A DNA stretch of 64,000 nucleotides from Streptomyces sp. NRRL F-2664 (GTDB taxonomy: Bacteria > Actinomycetota > Actinomycetes > Streptomycetales > Streptomycetaceae): contig NZ_JOFX01000044.1 of NCBI RefSeq assembly GCF_000719345.1, forward strand, positions 13,924 to 77,923. Reading direction: 5' to 3'. The translations under genes were made by a program, and so were the position numbers. This document shows positions 1 to 8,432 of the stretch, piece by piece. Below the pieces are notes generated by a model. It was not told where the DNA came from, searched no databases, and was given only the letters and a program-made list of their open reading frames with translations. Positions within the stretch are counted from its first letter, which is position 1. Every line of letters begins with the position of its first letter.

Positions 1-328
1 CGGTCGCGCCGAGGTGGACGTAGCTGCCCTGCACCTGCGCGCTCAGGGTGTAGGTCGAGTTCGGCCTGACCGTGACGGTCTGGCTGCAGCGGGCGTTGTC
101 GGAGCCGGCCGGGGTGGCATTCAGCGCGCCGGCGCCGGCGTACACGGGCGAGGAGACGGCGGCGCCGCTCCCGCCGGAGCAGGACCAGTCGGCGAGGCCC
201 GACTCGAAGCCGCCGTTGCGGACGACGTTGATGTCGGCGGCCTGTGCGGCGCCGGTGGCGAGGGCCGTCAGCGCCCCGGCGGCGACGGCGACGGCGAGCG
301 GCAGGGAGAGGGAGCGTATGCGGTTCAC
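1..328 (-). CDS. Secreted chitinase-like protein, N-terminal part (cut by window edge)
   Basis: The visible 109 residues begin with a signal peptide (MNRIRSLSLPLAVAV, ending near AQA) followed by a carbohydrate-binding-like domain that starts NVVRNGGFESGLADW and contains two cysteines. This arrangement resembles the N-terminus of secreted Streptomyces family 18 chitinases, which carry a binding module, often a fibronectin type III domain, and then the catalytic domain; the catalytic part lies outside the window. The GTG start is chosen because GGAG sits 6 bases upstream and the signal peptide begins there. A DasR-type operator lies about 85 bases upstream, which supports a role in chitin use. 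Identification as a chitinase rather than another secreted polysaccharide hydrolase is an inference. Confidence 0.7.
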   Translation of the reverse strand, partial: MNRIRSLSLPLAVAVAAGALTALATGAAQAADINVVRNGGFESGLADWSCSGGSGAAVSSPVYAGAGALNATPAGSDNARCSQTVTVRPNSTYTLSAQVQGSYVHLGAT

Positions 329-717
329 GAGGGCTCCGTGGGGGGAGGTGGAGTGGTGGGGTGAGGACCGGACCATGTGGGGCGGAACCGGCGCACGACG
401 TGCGCTGCCAAGTTGGTCCAGACCAATCCTCGTGTCAAGAGTCTTCGCAAAGTGGCTTGAAATGGCTTATTGCGTAACCCCTGTTGTCCGGGTTTTCCGC
501 CACCTGTGACCGCTGCCTTACGCACGGGAATCACCAAGCCCCTGACCTGCCAGGGGTGACGCGGTTATGGTGCTGGGGCAAGGGGGGACGGAAGGCCGTC
601 GTGGACGGCCGCGCACAGGCAGAGGTGTGCGCCGCGCTGCGCGCACCGCGACGCGTCCCCGTCGAGCGCGCGAGAGTCCAGGCGCACGGGGAGACGTGGG
701 GGAACGGGGGATATCGC
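329..717. other. Divergent intergenic region between the chitinase-like gene and the Tad locus
   Basis: Besides the dre site, this stretch holds a small hairpin (CCCCTG at 539-544 and CAGGGG at 551-556) and weakly coding-like G+C-rich sequence before the GTG at 718. An open frame extends back to 484, but no ribosome-binding site supports an earlier start and the extra residues do not look like protein. Confidence 0.4.
413..426. promoter_or_regulatory. DasR-type operator (dre site) upstream of the chitinase-like gene
   Basis: TTGGTCCAGACCAA is a nearly perfect inverted repeat. It closely matches the dre element (consensus ACTGGTCTAGACCAGT) bound by DasR, the GntR-family regulator that senses N-acetylglucosamine metabolites. 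It lies about 85 bases upstream of the chitinase-like start, where such sites are known in Streptomyces chitinase promoters. Confidence 0.75.
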
Positions 718-1665
718 GTGCCGACCGCCATCGCTGTCACCAGCGCCGACCTGGTGCTTCCGGCCCCTGACCGGCACACGCCCGGGGCCGCGCTGCTGCA
801 CCCGCCCGGGGAGCACGACCTGGAGGCCGCGCTCGCCGGGACCACCGCGCTGCTGGAGCGGCACGGCCACCTCGTGGCCCTCGTACCGCCGTGGCTGCCG
901 CGCCCCACCGTCCAGCGGCTGCACACCGTCCGGGCCATCCTGGAAACCGACCGGATCGCGCTGCTCGACATCGATCTGCCGCCGCTGGGCACGGCCCTGC
1001 TGGCCCGTCAGCTGCGCCAGCTCAGCGTCTGCGACTTCAGCCCCGGCATCATCGCCTCCGCCGCCCGACTGCTGTCCCACTACATCCACGCCGGCGCCCT
1101 GCTCGGCTCGGTCGCCAAGCTCGACCGGGTCCGCGTACCCGTCGGGCTGGGGGCGCACGCCCGGTCCTGGTCGCCGAGCGCGCAGTTCGCCGTACTCGCC
1201 CACCCGACGCCGTACCTGGCCAGGCTCGGCTCCGCGGCCGGCGGACGCGGCGGCTCGCACGGCGGGGCCCGCGGCCGCTCGCACGGCGGCCCGCGCGGCG
1301 GTGCGGCGGGGGACCTGCCCGCAGGCCCCGACTTCGCCACCCACCTCACCTTCGCGCGCGGCCAGCTCGCCTCCGACTGGGTCGCCGCCGAACTCGCCCC
1401 CGCATGGCAGGTGCAGGGCGTCATGGAGAACCCGCTGCCGGCCGCCTCACCCGCCTGGTGGGGCACCCCCAAGCTCGTCGAGTTCGCCGCCGGCATCCCC
1501 GACCTGTCCGTGCTCTACCAACTGGTCGCCTCGGTCCGCCGCGAGCAGTGCCGCTGGTGCGGCCTGGAACTCATCGGCGACCGCTGCGGCTTCTGCGCCG
1601 CCCCGCTCGCCGCTCCGCCGCCCTCCGCGACGGTGCCGGCGGGCACCGGCCTCTCCAGACCCTGA
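718..1665 (+). CDS. Hypothetical protein with C-terminal zinc ribbon, first gene of the Tad locus
   Basis: The 315-residue product is not assigned to a named family. The C-terminus has two CxxC pairs (CRWC at 278-281 and CGFC at 290-293), a classic zinc ribbon. Residues about 172-200 are a Gly/His/Arg-rich low-complexity insert. The middle has alternating hydrophobic stretches but no clear membrane span. The GTG start is preceded by a GGGGGAACGGGGG purine run. It precedes cpaB by 50 bases in the same direction, so it may be co-transcribed with the Tad genes. A role in pilus assembly or its control is suggested only by position. Confidence 0.6.
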   Translation: MPTAIAVTSADLVLPAPDRHTPGAALLHPPGEHDLEAALAGTTALLERHGHLVALVPPWLPRPTVQRLHTVRAILETDRIALLDIDLPPLGTALLARQLRQLSVCDFSPGIIASAARLLSHYIHAGALLGSVAKLDRVRVPVGLGAHARSWSPSAQFAVLAHPTPYLARLGSAAGGRGGSHGGARGRSHGGPRGGAAGDLPAGPDFATHLTFARGQLASDWVAAELAPAWQVQGVMENPLPAASPAWWGTPKLVEFAAGIPDLSVLYQLVASVRREQCRWCGLELIGDRCGFCAAPLAAPPPSATVPAGTGLSRP

Positions 1666-1715
1666 CCGACCACCGAACGTACGGACGAAGAAAGAACGGC
1701 GAGGTAGTACGGCCT

Positions 1716-2417
1716 ATGAACTCACGCCAGCGCCGCGGCGTCATTCTGCTGCTCCTGTCGGTCCTGTGCGCCCTGGGAGCCTTCGCCGGAGTCCTCGTGG
1801 TGATCGGCGACGTCAACTCCAAGGTCGGCTCCGAGGTCGTCGCCTACCGCGCCAAGGCCGACATAGCGCCGTACAGCCCGCTGACGGCCGGCCAGTTCGA
1901 GGAGATCAAGGTCCCCGAGCGGTGGCTGTCCGCCACCGCCGTCACCGACCTCGGCGCACTCCGGGACAAGATCGCGCTCACCACCCTGAAGAAGGGCTCG
2001 CTCCTGCAGACGGACATGGTCGTCGACCGGCCGCAGCTCCAGCCCGGCGAGCAGGAGATCGCCATCATGATCGACGCGGCGACCGGCGTCGCCGGCAAGA
2101 TCACCTCCGGCGCCAAGGTCAACATCATCGCCACCTTCAAGGGCGCCAAGGACACCGAACCCTCCCGCTCGGTCATCATCGTCGCCAACGCCCGCGTCCT
2201 GAACGTCGGCAAGCTCACGGCCCTGGAGAAGGACAGCGACCGCAAGGGCCCCTCCGAGGCCGTCCCGATCACCTTCGCCCTCAGCACCAGGGACACGCAG
2301 CGCGTCGCCTACGCCGAGTCCTTCGCGGAGCACGTGCGCCTCGCGCTGGTCGCCCCCGGCACCGACTCCGCGCCCGCCCCGGGTGACCGTACGTACACCC
2401 TCGACGGGGACAAGTGA
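1716..2417 (+). CDS. cpaB: Flp pilus assembly protein CpaB/RcpC (SAF domain)
   Basis: The 233-residue product has one N-terminal membrane segment (about residues 7-30) followed by a SAF-like region (YRAKADIAPYSPLTAGQFEE) and the conserved GEQEIAIMID and GAKVNIIATF blocks of the CpaB/RcpC family. In other bacteria this family acts at the envelope in Tad pilus assembly; in a one-membrane actinobacterium it is expected outside the cell membrane, tethered by its N-terminus. GAGG lies 12 bases before the ATG. It is followed after 7 bases by the CpaE-like ATPase, which fits a single Tad operon. Confidence 0.85.
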   Translation: MNSRQRRGVILLLLSVLCALGAFAGVLVVIGDVNSKVGSEVVAYRAKADIAPYSPLTAGQFEEIKVPERWLSATAVTDLGALRDKIALTTLKKGSLLQTDMVVDRPQLQPGEQEIAIMIDAATGVAGKITSGAKVNIIATFKGAKDTEPSRSVIIVANARVLNVGKLTALEKDSDRKGPSEAVPITFALSTRDTQRVAYAESFAEHVRLALVAPGTDSAPAPGDRTYTLDGDK

Positions 2418-2424
2418 GGCCCGG

Positions 2425-3699
2425 ATGACGACCCGAATCCTCCCCGCGGTCGGCGACCCGGACGCCGCCCGCATCTTCTCCACCCTGCTGAGCCAGCTCC
2501 CGTCGGCGGAGCCCGCCGCCCCCGTCCCCGACTCGACCACCCTGCTGGACACCCTCGCCCGGCTCGCCGCCGACTCCCTCGACGAACTGCCCGAGGTGGT
2601 CCTCGTGCACGAGCGGATCGGCCCGGTGCCCGCGCTGGACCTCATCCGGGAAGTCGCCCTGCGCTTCCCGGCGGTGGGCGTCGTCCTGGTCTCCTCGGAC
2701 GCCGGCCCGGCGCTCTTCTCCGCCGCCATGGACTCCGGCGCCCGCGGCCTCGTCGGCCTGCCCCTGTCCTACGAGGAACTCGCCGCCCGTGTCCAGGCCG
2801 CCGCCCAGTGGGCCGTCGGCGTCCGCCGCCACCTGGGCAAGGGCGCCGCCGACGCCCTCACCGGACCGGGTGGCCGGGTGGTCACCGTCACCGGGGCCAA
2901 GGGCGGCGTCGGCACGACCTTCGCGGCCGTGCAGTTCGCACTCGCCGCGGCCGCCTCGGGCCGGCGTACCGCCCTGGTCGACATGGACCTCCAGGCCGGC
3001 GACGTGGGCTCGTACCTCGACGTGCAGTTCCGGCGCTCCATCGCCGACCTCGCCGGGATCCAGGACATCTCCCCGCGCGTCCTGCAGGACGCCGTCTACG
3101 AGGATCGCACCGGCCTCGCGCTGCTGCTGGCCCCGGCCGACGGCGAACGCGGCGAGGAGGTCGACGACCGGGCCGCCCGCCACATCGTCGGCGCCCTGCG
3201 CAGCCGCTACGAACTGGTCGTCGTCGACTGCGGCACCCAGGTGACCGGCGCCAACGCCGCGGCGGTGGAGATGGCGGACGTCGCGGTCCTGGTCACCACC
3301 CCCGACGTGATCGCCGTACGGGCCGCCAAGCGCATGGTCCGGCTGTGGGAGCGGCTGCAGGTCCGCAAGGCGGAGGACACCTCGGTGGTCGTCAACCGCT
3401 GGAGCAAGCACACCGAGATCCAGCCCGCCCTCATCGAGAAGATCACCAAGACCCGGGCCGCGCGCACCCCCGTGCCGGCCGCCTTCAAGGAACTCCAGGC
3501 CGTGGTCGACGCGGGCCGCGTCCAGGACCTCGACAACCGCTCCACGGTCAAACAGGCCCTGTGGGCCGTCGCCGGCGAACTCGGCCTCCTGGCCGCCGCC
3601 GACCCGGGCACCCCGCCTGCTGCCGGCCCGCCGGGCGGCGCCCTGACCCTGCGCGCGGCGGGCACGGTCTCCCGCCTGCGCCGCGGCCGGGAGGGCTGA
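2425..3699 (+). CDS. cpaE: CpaE/TadZ-like pilus localisation ATPase
   Basis: The 424-residue product has an N-terminal pseudo-receiver region (about 1-140) without an obvious phosphorylatable aspartate. A ParA/MinD-type ATPase domain follows, with a deviant Walker A motif (GAKGGVGTT, 157-165), a switch-like block VDMDLQAGD, and a Walker B-like strand VVVDCG near 266-271. TadZ/CpaE proteins position Tad machinery in the cell. The C-terminal tail is Pro/Gly-rich. The ATG at 2425 is chosen over an upstream in-frame start because that one lies inside cpaB. It sits between cpaB and the TadE genes. Confidence 0.85.
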   Translation: MTTRILPAVGDPDAARIFSTLLSQLPSAEPAAPVPDSTTLLDTLARLAADSLDELPEVVLVHERIGPVPALDLIREVALRFPAVGVVLVSSDAGPALFSAAMDSGARGLVGLPLSYEELAARVQAAAQWAVGVRRHLGKGAADALTGPGGRVVTVTGAKGGVGTTFAAVQFALAAAASGRRTALVDMDLQAGDVGSYLDVQFRRSIADLAGIQDISPRVLQDAVYEDRTGLALLLAPADGERGEEVDDRAARHIVGALRSRYELVVVDCGTQVTGANAAAVEMADVAVLVTTPDVIAVRAAKRMVRLWERLQVRKAEDTSVVVNRWSKHTEIQPALIEKITKTRAARTPVPAAFKELQAVVDAGRVQDLDNRSTVKQALWAVAGELGLLAAADPGTPPAAGPPGGALTLRAAGTVSRLRRGREG

Positions 3700-3702
3700 C
3701 GG

Positions 3703-4071
3703 ATGCCCGCGGGGAGAAGCACCCGGGGCGACCGGGGCCAGGTGGCGATCGAGTTCGTCGGCACGGTGCCGCTGATCCTGCTCCTGGTGGCGGCGGTGTG
3801 GGAGTGCGTCCTGATCGGCTACGCCTTCTCCCTGGCGGGCAACGCGGCGGACGAGGCGGCGCGGGCGGGGGCGGTGCACGGGGGTGCGGCGTGCGCAGCG
3901 GCGGCGCGTGAGCACATCGGGGAGGCGTGGAACCTCCAGGTGGACTGTGACGAGGCCGGGGACATCTACCAGGCCAAGGTCCGCCTCTCCATCCCGGTTC
4001 TCCACCCCGCGCTCAACTTCGGCGGGATCGACGGCACGGGCGGCGCGGCACTGGAGAAGGAGGCCGAGTGA
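3703..4071 (+). CDS. TadE-like pseudopilin 1
   Basis: This is a 122-residue protein with a short basic leader, the junction RGDRGQVAIEF and then one hydrophobic helix (about 19-40), as in TadE/TadF pseudopilins. A prepilin-type cleavage is expected after G12, with E17 at the usual +5 position and Phe in place of the usual Tyr. The remainder is a small soluble domain with two cysteines. It begins 3 bases after the CpaE-like gene and ends 1 base before the next TadE-like gene. It is likely a minor component of the pilus or secretion complex. Confidence 0.8.
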   Translation: MPAGRSTRGDRGQVAIEFVGTVPLILLLVAAVWECVLIGYAFSLAGNAADEAARAGAVHGGAACAAAAREHIGEAWNLQVDCDEAGDIYQAKVRLSIPVLHPALNFGGIDGTGGAALEKEAE

Positions 4072-4072
4072 C

Positions 4073-4441
4073 ATGAGGCGGCGCATCCGGTCCGACCGCG
4101 GCCAAGTGGCCCTCGAATACATCGGCTTCATTCCGATCCTGCTGTTCGTGGCACTGTGCGCGATTCAGCTGGGCTGGGTGGCGTACGTCCACGAGCAGGC
4201 CGACACGGCCGCCCGCACGGCGGCGCGCGTGGAGGCCCAGCACCGGGGCAGGGGAGAGGCCGCCGGGGTCGCGGCCGTCAGGCAGGGGATCGGTGCCGAG
4301 GTCAGGGTCAGCAGGACGGCCGACGCCGTCACGGCCGTGGCCACCATCGAGATCGCATCGATCATCCCCGGACTGGACCCCGCACCGGCCAGGGCCACAG
4401 CCGTCATGCCCAACGACGATCCCGAGGTGACCGGACCATGA
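4073..4441 (+). CDS. TadE-like pseudopilin 2
   Basis: This 122-residue protein has a basic leader, the junction SDRGQVALEY and a hydrophobic helix (about 17-37). Predicted cleavage is after G10, with E15 and Y16 matching the G-x4-E-Y rule better than in its upstream neighbour. The C-terminal part is a small soluble domain. It is a paralogue-like partner of the previous gene: both share RGQVA-[IL]-E. Its stop overlaps the cpaF start (ATGA), which indicates translational coupling. It is most likely a minor pseudopilin. Confidence 0.8.
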   Translation: MRRRIRSDRGQVALEYIGFIPILLFVALCAIQLGWVAYVHEQADTAARTAARVEAQHRGRGEAAGVAAVRQGIGAEVRVSRTADAVTAVATIEIASIIPGLDPAPARATAVMPNDDPEVTGP

Positions 4442-5787
4442 GCCTGCGTTCCCGGGTCAGTACCCCCGACGACCGCCACAACCCCCGCGAGGACGGCCGG
4501 CTGGTCTCCTCCTACCGCGCCAAACTGCTGGAGGAGATCGACCTCGCCGAGATGTCCGCGCTTGCACCCGCAGAGCGCCGGGCCCGCCTCGAACGCGTCC
4601 TCGGGCACATCATCAGCCGCGAGGGGCCCGTCCTCTCCACCGCCGAGCGCGCGCAGCTCATCCGGCGCGTCGTCGACGAGGCACTCGGCCTCGGCGTGCT
4701 CGAACCGCTCCTCGAAGACGCCTCCATCTCCGAGATCATGGTCAACGGCCCCGACCAGATCTTCGTCGAGCGGGCCGGCCGCGTCGAGCAGCTCCCCCTC
4801 CGCTTCGCCTCGCACGAGCAGCTCATGCAGACCATCGAGCGCATCGTCTCGACCGTCAACCGCCGCGTCGACGAAGCCAACCCGATGGTCGACGCCCGCC
4901 TGCCGAGCGGCGAGCGCGTGAACGTCATCATCCCGCCGCTCTCCCTGACCGGAGCCACCCTCACCATCCGCCGCTTCCCGCGCGCCTTCACCCTGCACGA
5001 GATGATCGCCCTGGGTTCCCTCGACGAGCAGATGCTCCTGCTGCTGTCGGGCCTGGTCCAGGCGAAGATGAACCTGATCGTCTCCGGCGCCACCGGCACC
5101 GGCAAGACCACCCTCCTCAACGCCCTCTCCGGCCTCATCCCGGAGGGCGAGCGCATCATCACCATCGAGGACTCCGCCGAGCTCCAGCTCCAGCAGGCCC
5201 ACGTCATCCGACTGGAGTCCCGCCCGGCGAACGTGGAGGGCAAGGGGCAGATCACCATCCGCGACCTCGTACGCAACTCCCTGCGCATGCGCCCCGACCG
5301 CATCATCGTCGGCGAGGTCCGAGGCGGCGAGACCCTCGACATGCTCCAGGCCATGTCCACCGGTCACGACGGCTCACTGGCCACCGTGCACGCCAACAGC
5401 TCCTCCGACGCCCTGACGCGCCTGCAGACCCTGGCCTCCATGTCGGAGGTCGAGATCCCCTTCGAAGCCCTCCAGGACCAGATCAACAGCGCCGTCAACG
5501 TCATCGTCCAGCTGACCCGCTTCGGCGACGGCTCGCGCCGCATCACGGAGATCTCCATCCTTGAGTCGCACGGCCGCGAACCGTTCCGGATCACCACCGT
5601 CTGCCGGTTCGTCGCCCAGCCCATCGGCCCCGACGGCCGGGTCCACGGCTTCTTCGAGTACTACCCGCTGCCCCGCCGCATCGCCGAACGCCTGTACATG
5701 AACAACCAGCCCATCCCGCAGGCCTTCGGCGTCGCGCTGCCGGACGACCCCCTCACCACACCGCACATCACACGGACCGCCCTGTGA
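4438..5787 (+). CDS. cpaF: CpaF/TadA pilus assembly ATPase
   Basis: This 449-residue type II/IV secretion ATPase powers Tad pilus assembly at the inner face of the membrane. Visible motifs are the N-terminal CpaF domain (DASISEIMVNGPDQIFVER), Walker A (GATGTGKTT, 217-225), an Asp-box (ITIEDSAELQ), Walker B (RIIVGEVRGGE, about 288-298) and a His-box (TVHANSSSDAL). Its length is typical. The start overlaps the TadE-like stop by 4 bases and its own stop overlaps the tadB GTG (GTGA), so it is in the core of the operon. Confidence 0.93.
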   Translation: MSLRSRVSTPDDRHNPREDGRLVSSYRAKLLEEIDLAEMSALAPAERRARLERVLGHIISREGPVLSTAERAQLIRRVVDEALGLGVLEPLLEDASISEIMVNGPDQIFVERAGRVEQLPLRFASHEQLMQTIERIVSTVNRRVDEANPMVDARLPSGERVNVIIPPLSLTGATLTIRRFPRAFTLHEMIALGSLDEQMLLLLSGLVQAKMNLIVSGATGTGKTTLLNALSGLIPEGERIITIEDSAELQLQQAHVIRLESRPANVEGKGQITIRDLVRNSLRMRPDRIIVGEVRGGETLDMLQAMSTGHDGSLATVHANSSSDALTRLQTLASMSEVEIPFEALQDQINSAVNVIVQLTRFGDGSRRITEISILESHGREPFRITTVCRFVAQPIGPDGRVHGFFEYYPLPRRIAERLYMNNQPIPQAFGVALPDDPLTTPHITRTAL

Positions 5788-6722
5788 ACCCACTGATCCT
5801 CCTCACCCTCGGCATCACCCTGCTGGCCTGCGTCCTCGCCGTGGTCGGCCTCCAGGCGTACGCGGCCGGCCGTGCCCAGCACGCCGCCCTCGTCGAGCGC
5901 CTCTCGGCGAGCGGGGCACCCGAGCCGCTGGGCCGGCCCCGCCGTTTCCGGAAGATCGACCGCAGGCTGCGGAGGACGACGTTCGGCCGGCGGATCGAGC
6001 AGAAGCTGGCGACCACCGGCCTGGACCTCACGCCGGGCGAGTTCTTCGTCTACATGCTCGGTTCCGTCGCGGGCGTATGGCTGATCGCCTCGTCCCTCCT
6101 CGCGCCGTTCTTCGGGCCGGTGGCCGGACTGGTCGGCGTCTGGGCGGCTAACGCGTTCCTGAACTGGCAGCGTGCTCGCCGTACGGAGCGCTTCATCAAC
6201 CAGCTCCCCGACCTGGCCCGCATCCTCGCCAATGCCACCCAGGCCGGGCTGGCCCTGCGTACCGCCATCGGGATCGCCGCGGAGGAGTTGGAGGCGCCGG
6301 CGGGCGAGGAACTGGCCCGGGTCGCCGACCGCCTCGCCGTCGGCCACTCGATCGAGGAGTCCCTCGGGGAGCTCACCGAACGGCTCCCCTCACGCGAACT
6401 CGTCGTCCTGGTCTCCACCCTCGTCCTGTCCGCCCGCGCGGGCGGCGCGATCGTGGACAGCCTGCGCAACCTGACGGTGACGCTGGAACAGCGCAAGGAG
6501 ACCCGCCGCGAGATCCGCACCCAGCTGTCCCAGGTCACGGTGACGGCCTACCTGGTGCCCGCCATCGGACTCGGCTCGCTCCTCCTCGTCGACATGATGA
6601 TGCCGGGCGCACTGGACCGGATGACGGGCGCGTTCCTCGGGCAGACGGCCGTCCTCGTCGCCCTCGGCCTCTTCGCGCTGGGCTTCGTCCTCATCCGCCG
6701 CCTGTCGAAGATCGACGTGTGA
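5784..6722 (+). CDS. tadB: TadB-like membrane platform protein (T2SSF domain)
   Basis: The 312-residue product has two N-terminal membrane segments, a cytoplasmic T2SSF/GspF helical domain (LPDLARILANATQAGLALRTA) and two C-terminal membrane segments. This is the TadB layout: an inner-membrane platform protein that works with CpaF. The GTG start overlaps the cpaF stop by 4 bases, so it is probably translationally coupled. It pairs with the following tadC. Confidence 0.88.
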   Translation: MNPLILLTLGITLLACVLAVVGLQAYAAGRAQHAALVERLSASGAPEPLGRPRRFRKIDRRLRRTTFGRRIEQKLATTGLDLTPGEFFVYMLGSVAGVWLIASSLLAPFFGPVAGLVGVWAANAFLNWQRARRTERFINQLPDLARILANATQAGLALRTAIGIAAEELEAPAGEELARVADRLAVGHSIEESLGELTERLPSRELVVLVSTLVLSARAGGAIVDSLRNLTVTLEQRKETRREIRTQLSQVTVTAYLVPAIGLGSLLLVDMMMPGALDRMTGAFLGQTAVLVALGLFALGFVLIRRLSKIDV

Positions 6723-6738
6723 GGGGGCGGACGGGACG

Positions 6739-7632
6739 ATGACCGCACTTCTCCTCGCCTGCGCCGTAGGACTCTCGGTGTTCGGCGCCTTCCACGGCAT
6801 CCGCCTCTACCGGGCGGACGTGAAGCTCCCCACCGATCTCGCCCTGGCCCTGGAGGTGGGAGCGACCCGTACGACGGCGGTCGGCTCACTGGTCGACCGC
6901 GTCGGCATCCGCTGGGCGCCGCTGGTCCTGCGGGCGATGGGCACGACCCGGGTGGCCCGCAAACGCCGTCAGATCGACATGGCCGGCAACCCGGCCGGCC
7001 TCACGATCGACCGGTACGCGGCCCGGCGCGCGGTGTACGGGGCACTGGGCGCCGCGGGAGCCCTCGCCATGCTGGTCAACGGCCGGCTGGTGGCCGCCCT
7101 ACTGATGGTGGCGTTCGGCCTGTTCTGGATCGAGGTGGGCCTGTGGTCGGCCATCCGGGTCCGCCGCGACCACATCGAACGGACCCTGCCGGACTTCCTG
7201 GACGTCCTCGCCGTGGTGGTCAGCGCCGGGCTGGGCTTCCGGCAGGCGCTGGACCGGGTGGCGGGCAAGTACGAGGGGCCGTGGGCGGACGAGATCCGCA
7301 TCACGCTCCAGCAGATGGACATGGGCGTCAGCCGCCGCCAGGCCTTCGACGAGCTGCGGCGGCGCAACGACAGCGAACAGGTCGCGCAGTTCGTCACCGC
7401 CCTCCAGCAGGGCGAGGAACTCGGGTCGCCGATCGTCGACACGCTGATCGCCATCGCGGAGGACATGCGCCGGACGGACGCCCAGAACGCCCGCCGGCGG
7501 GCGGCGCGCGCCGTGCCGAAGGCCACCTTCGCCGTCACGATGTTCATGCTGCCCGGCACGCTGATCCTCCTCGTGTGCGGCTTCGTCTACGGCGCGAACG
7601 TCGACTTCGGCGCGCTGTTCGGAGGTGGCTGA
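6739..7632 (+). CDS. tadC: TadC-like membrane platform protein (T2SSF domain)
   Basis: The 297-residue product has N-terminal and central membrane segments, a T2SSF domain (LPDFLDVLAVVVSAGLGFRQAL) with the usual second half (EELGSPIVDTLIAIAEDMR), and a final hydrophobic helix (FMLPGTLILLVCGFVYG). It is expected to form the membrane platform together with TadB. It begins 16 bases after tadB and ends 3 bases before the response regulator gene, in the same orientation. Confidence 0.87.
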   Translation: MTALLLACAVGLSVFGAFHGIRLYRADVKLPTDLALALEVGATRTTAVGSLVDRVGIRWAPLVLRAMGTTRVARKRRQIDMAGNPAGLTIDRYAARRAVYGALGAAGALAMLVNGRLVAALLMVAFGLFWIEVGLWSAIRVRRDHIERTLPDFLDVLAVVVSAGLGFRQALDRVAGKYEGPWADEIRITLQQMDMGVSRRQAFDELRRRNDSEQVAQFVTALQQGEELGSPIVDTLIAIAEDMRRTDAQNARRRAARAVPKATFAVTMFMLPGTLILLVCGFVYGANVDFGALFGGG

Positions 7633-7635
7633 GCC

Positions 7636-8322
7636 ATGGCACGGCTCAGCGTGCTCATCGCCGACGGGAACCCGGTCATCAGGGCGGGACTCGCGGCCAT
7701 CCTGGGGGCGGCGGGGGGCATCGAGGTGACCGCCCAGGCCGCGGACGGCCGCGAGGCACTGAGCCTGACCCGCAGGCATGCGCCGGACGTGGTCCTGCTG
7801 GACGTCCGGATGCCGGGGGTGGACGGGATCTCCGCCCTGCCGCACCTCGTGCAGCTGGCGCCCGTACTGATGCTGACGTACAGCAGGGAAGCCGACATCG
7901 TGCGCGAGGCACTGCTGCTGGGCGCCGGCGGCTATCTGGTGCACGGCGAGTTCACGGCCGACGAGCTGGTCAGGGCTGTCCACGACGCGCCCCTGGGCCG
8001 ACCCCACTTCACCCCGACGGCGGCGAGCGCCCTGCTGACGGAACTCAGGGCCTCTTCGCATCCGCAACGAGATGTGGGACAGTCGTCTGAGCGGATGCAC
8101 AACTCTGTTGTCTTCGGGCTGAGTTCCCGGGAGGTAGAGATCATGGATCTGATCGCGTCCGGGATGAGCAACCAGCAGATCGCCGCCGCCTGCTTCATCA
8201 GCGAGAAGACCGTCAAGAACCACATCAACCGCATCTTCGCGAAGCTCCGGAGCGCCACGCGCAGCGAGGCGATAGCCCGCTGGCTGGGAACCGCCCGTCC
8301 AGGAGTGACCGGTCATGGGTAG
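7636..8322 (+). CDS. LuxR-type response regulator with atypical receiver domain
   Basis: The 228-residue product has a receiver domain (about 1-120) and a C-terminal LuxR/FixJ helix-turn-helix (about 162-205: LSSREVEIMDLIASG, ISEKTVKNHINRIFAKL). The phosphoacceptor D56 (LLDVRMPG) and the switch threonine T81 are present. The usual acidic pair near the N-terminus is reduced to D10-G11, and the conserved lysine (GYLxK) is replaced by H103, so normal phosphorylation is doubtful. No sensor kinase is adjacent. Its place between tadC and the flp pilin gene suggests that it controls this locus, perhaps at the 110-base gap before flp. Target and signal are unknown. Confidence 0.88.
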   Translation: MARLSVLIADGNPVIRAGLAAILGAAGGIEVTAQAADGREALSLTRRHAPDVVLLDVRMPGVDGISALPHLVQLAPVLMLTYSREADIVREALLLGAGGYLVHGEFTADELVRAVHDAPLGRPHFTPTAASALLTELRASSHPQRDVGQSSERMHNSVVFGLSSREVEIMDLIASGMSNQQIAAACFISEKTVKNHINRIFAKLRSATRSEAIARWLGTARPGVTGHG

Positions 8323-8432
8323 ACGGAGTGCGCAGTGGGTCCGTAATTGGGCCCCGGGACCCTTGGTAACGACTGGTGACCGGCCGTACCGTCCGCAGAT
8401 CGACACCGGTACCGGCCCGGGAGGGAACCCCC

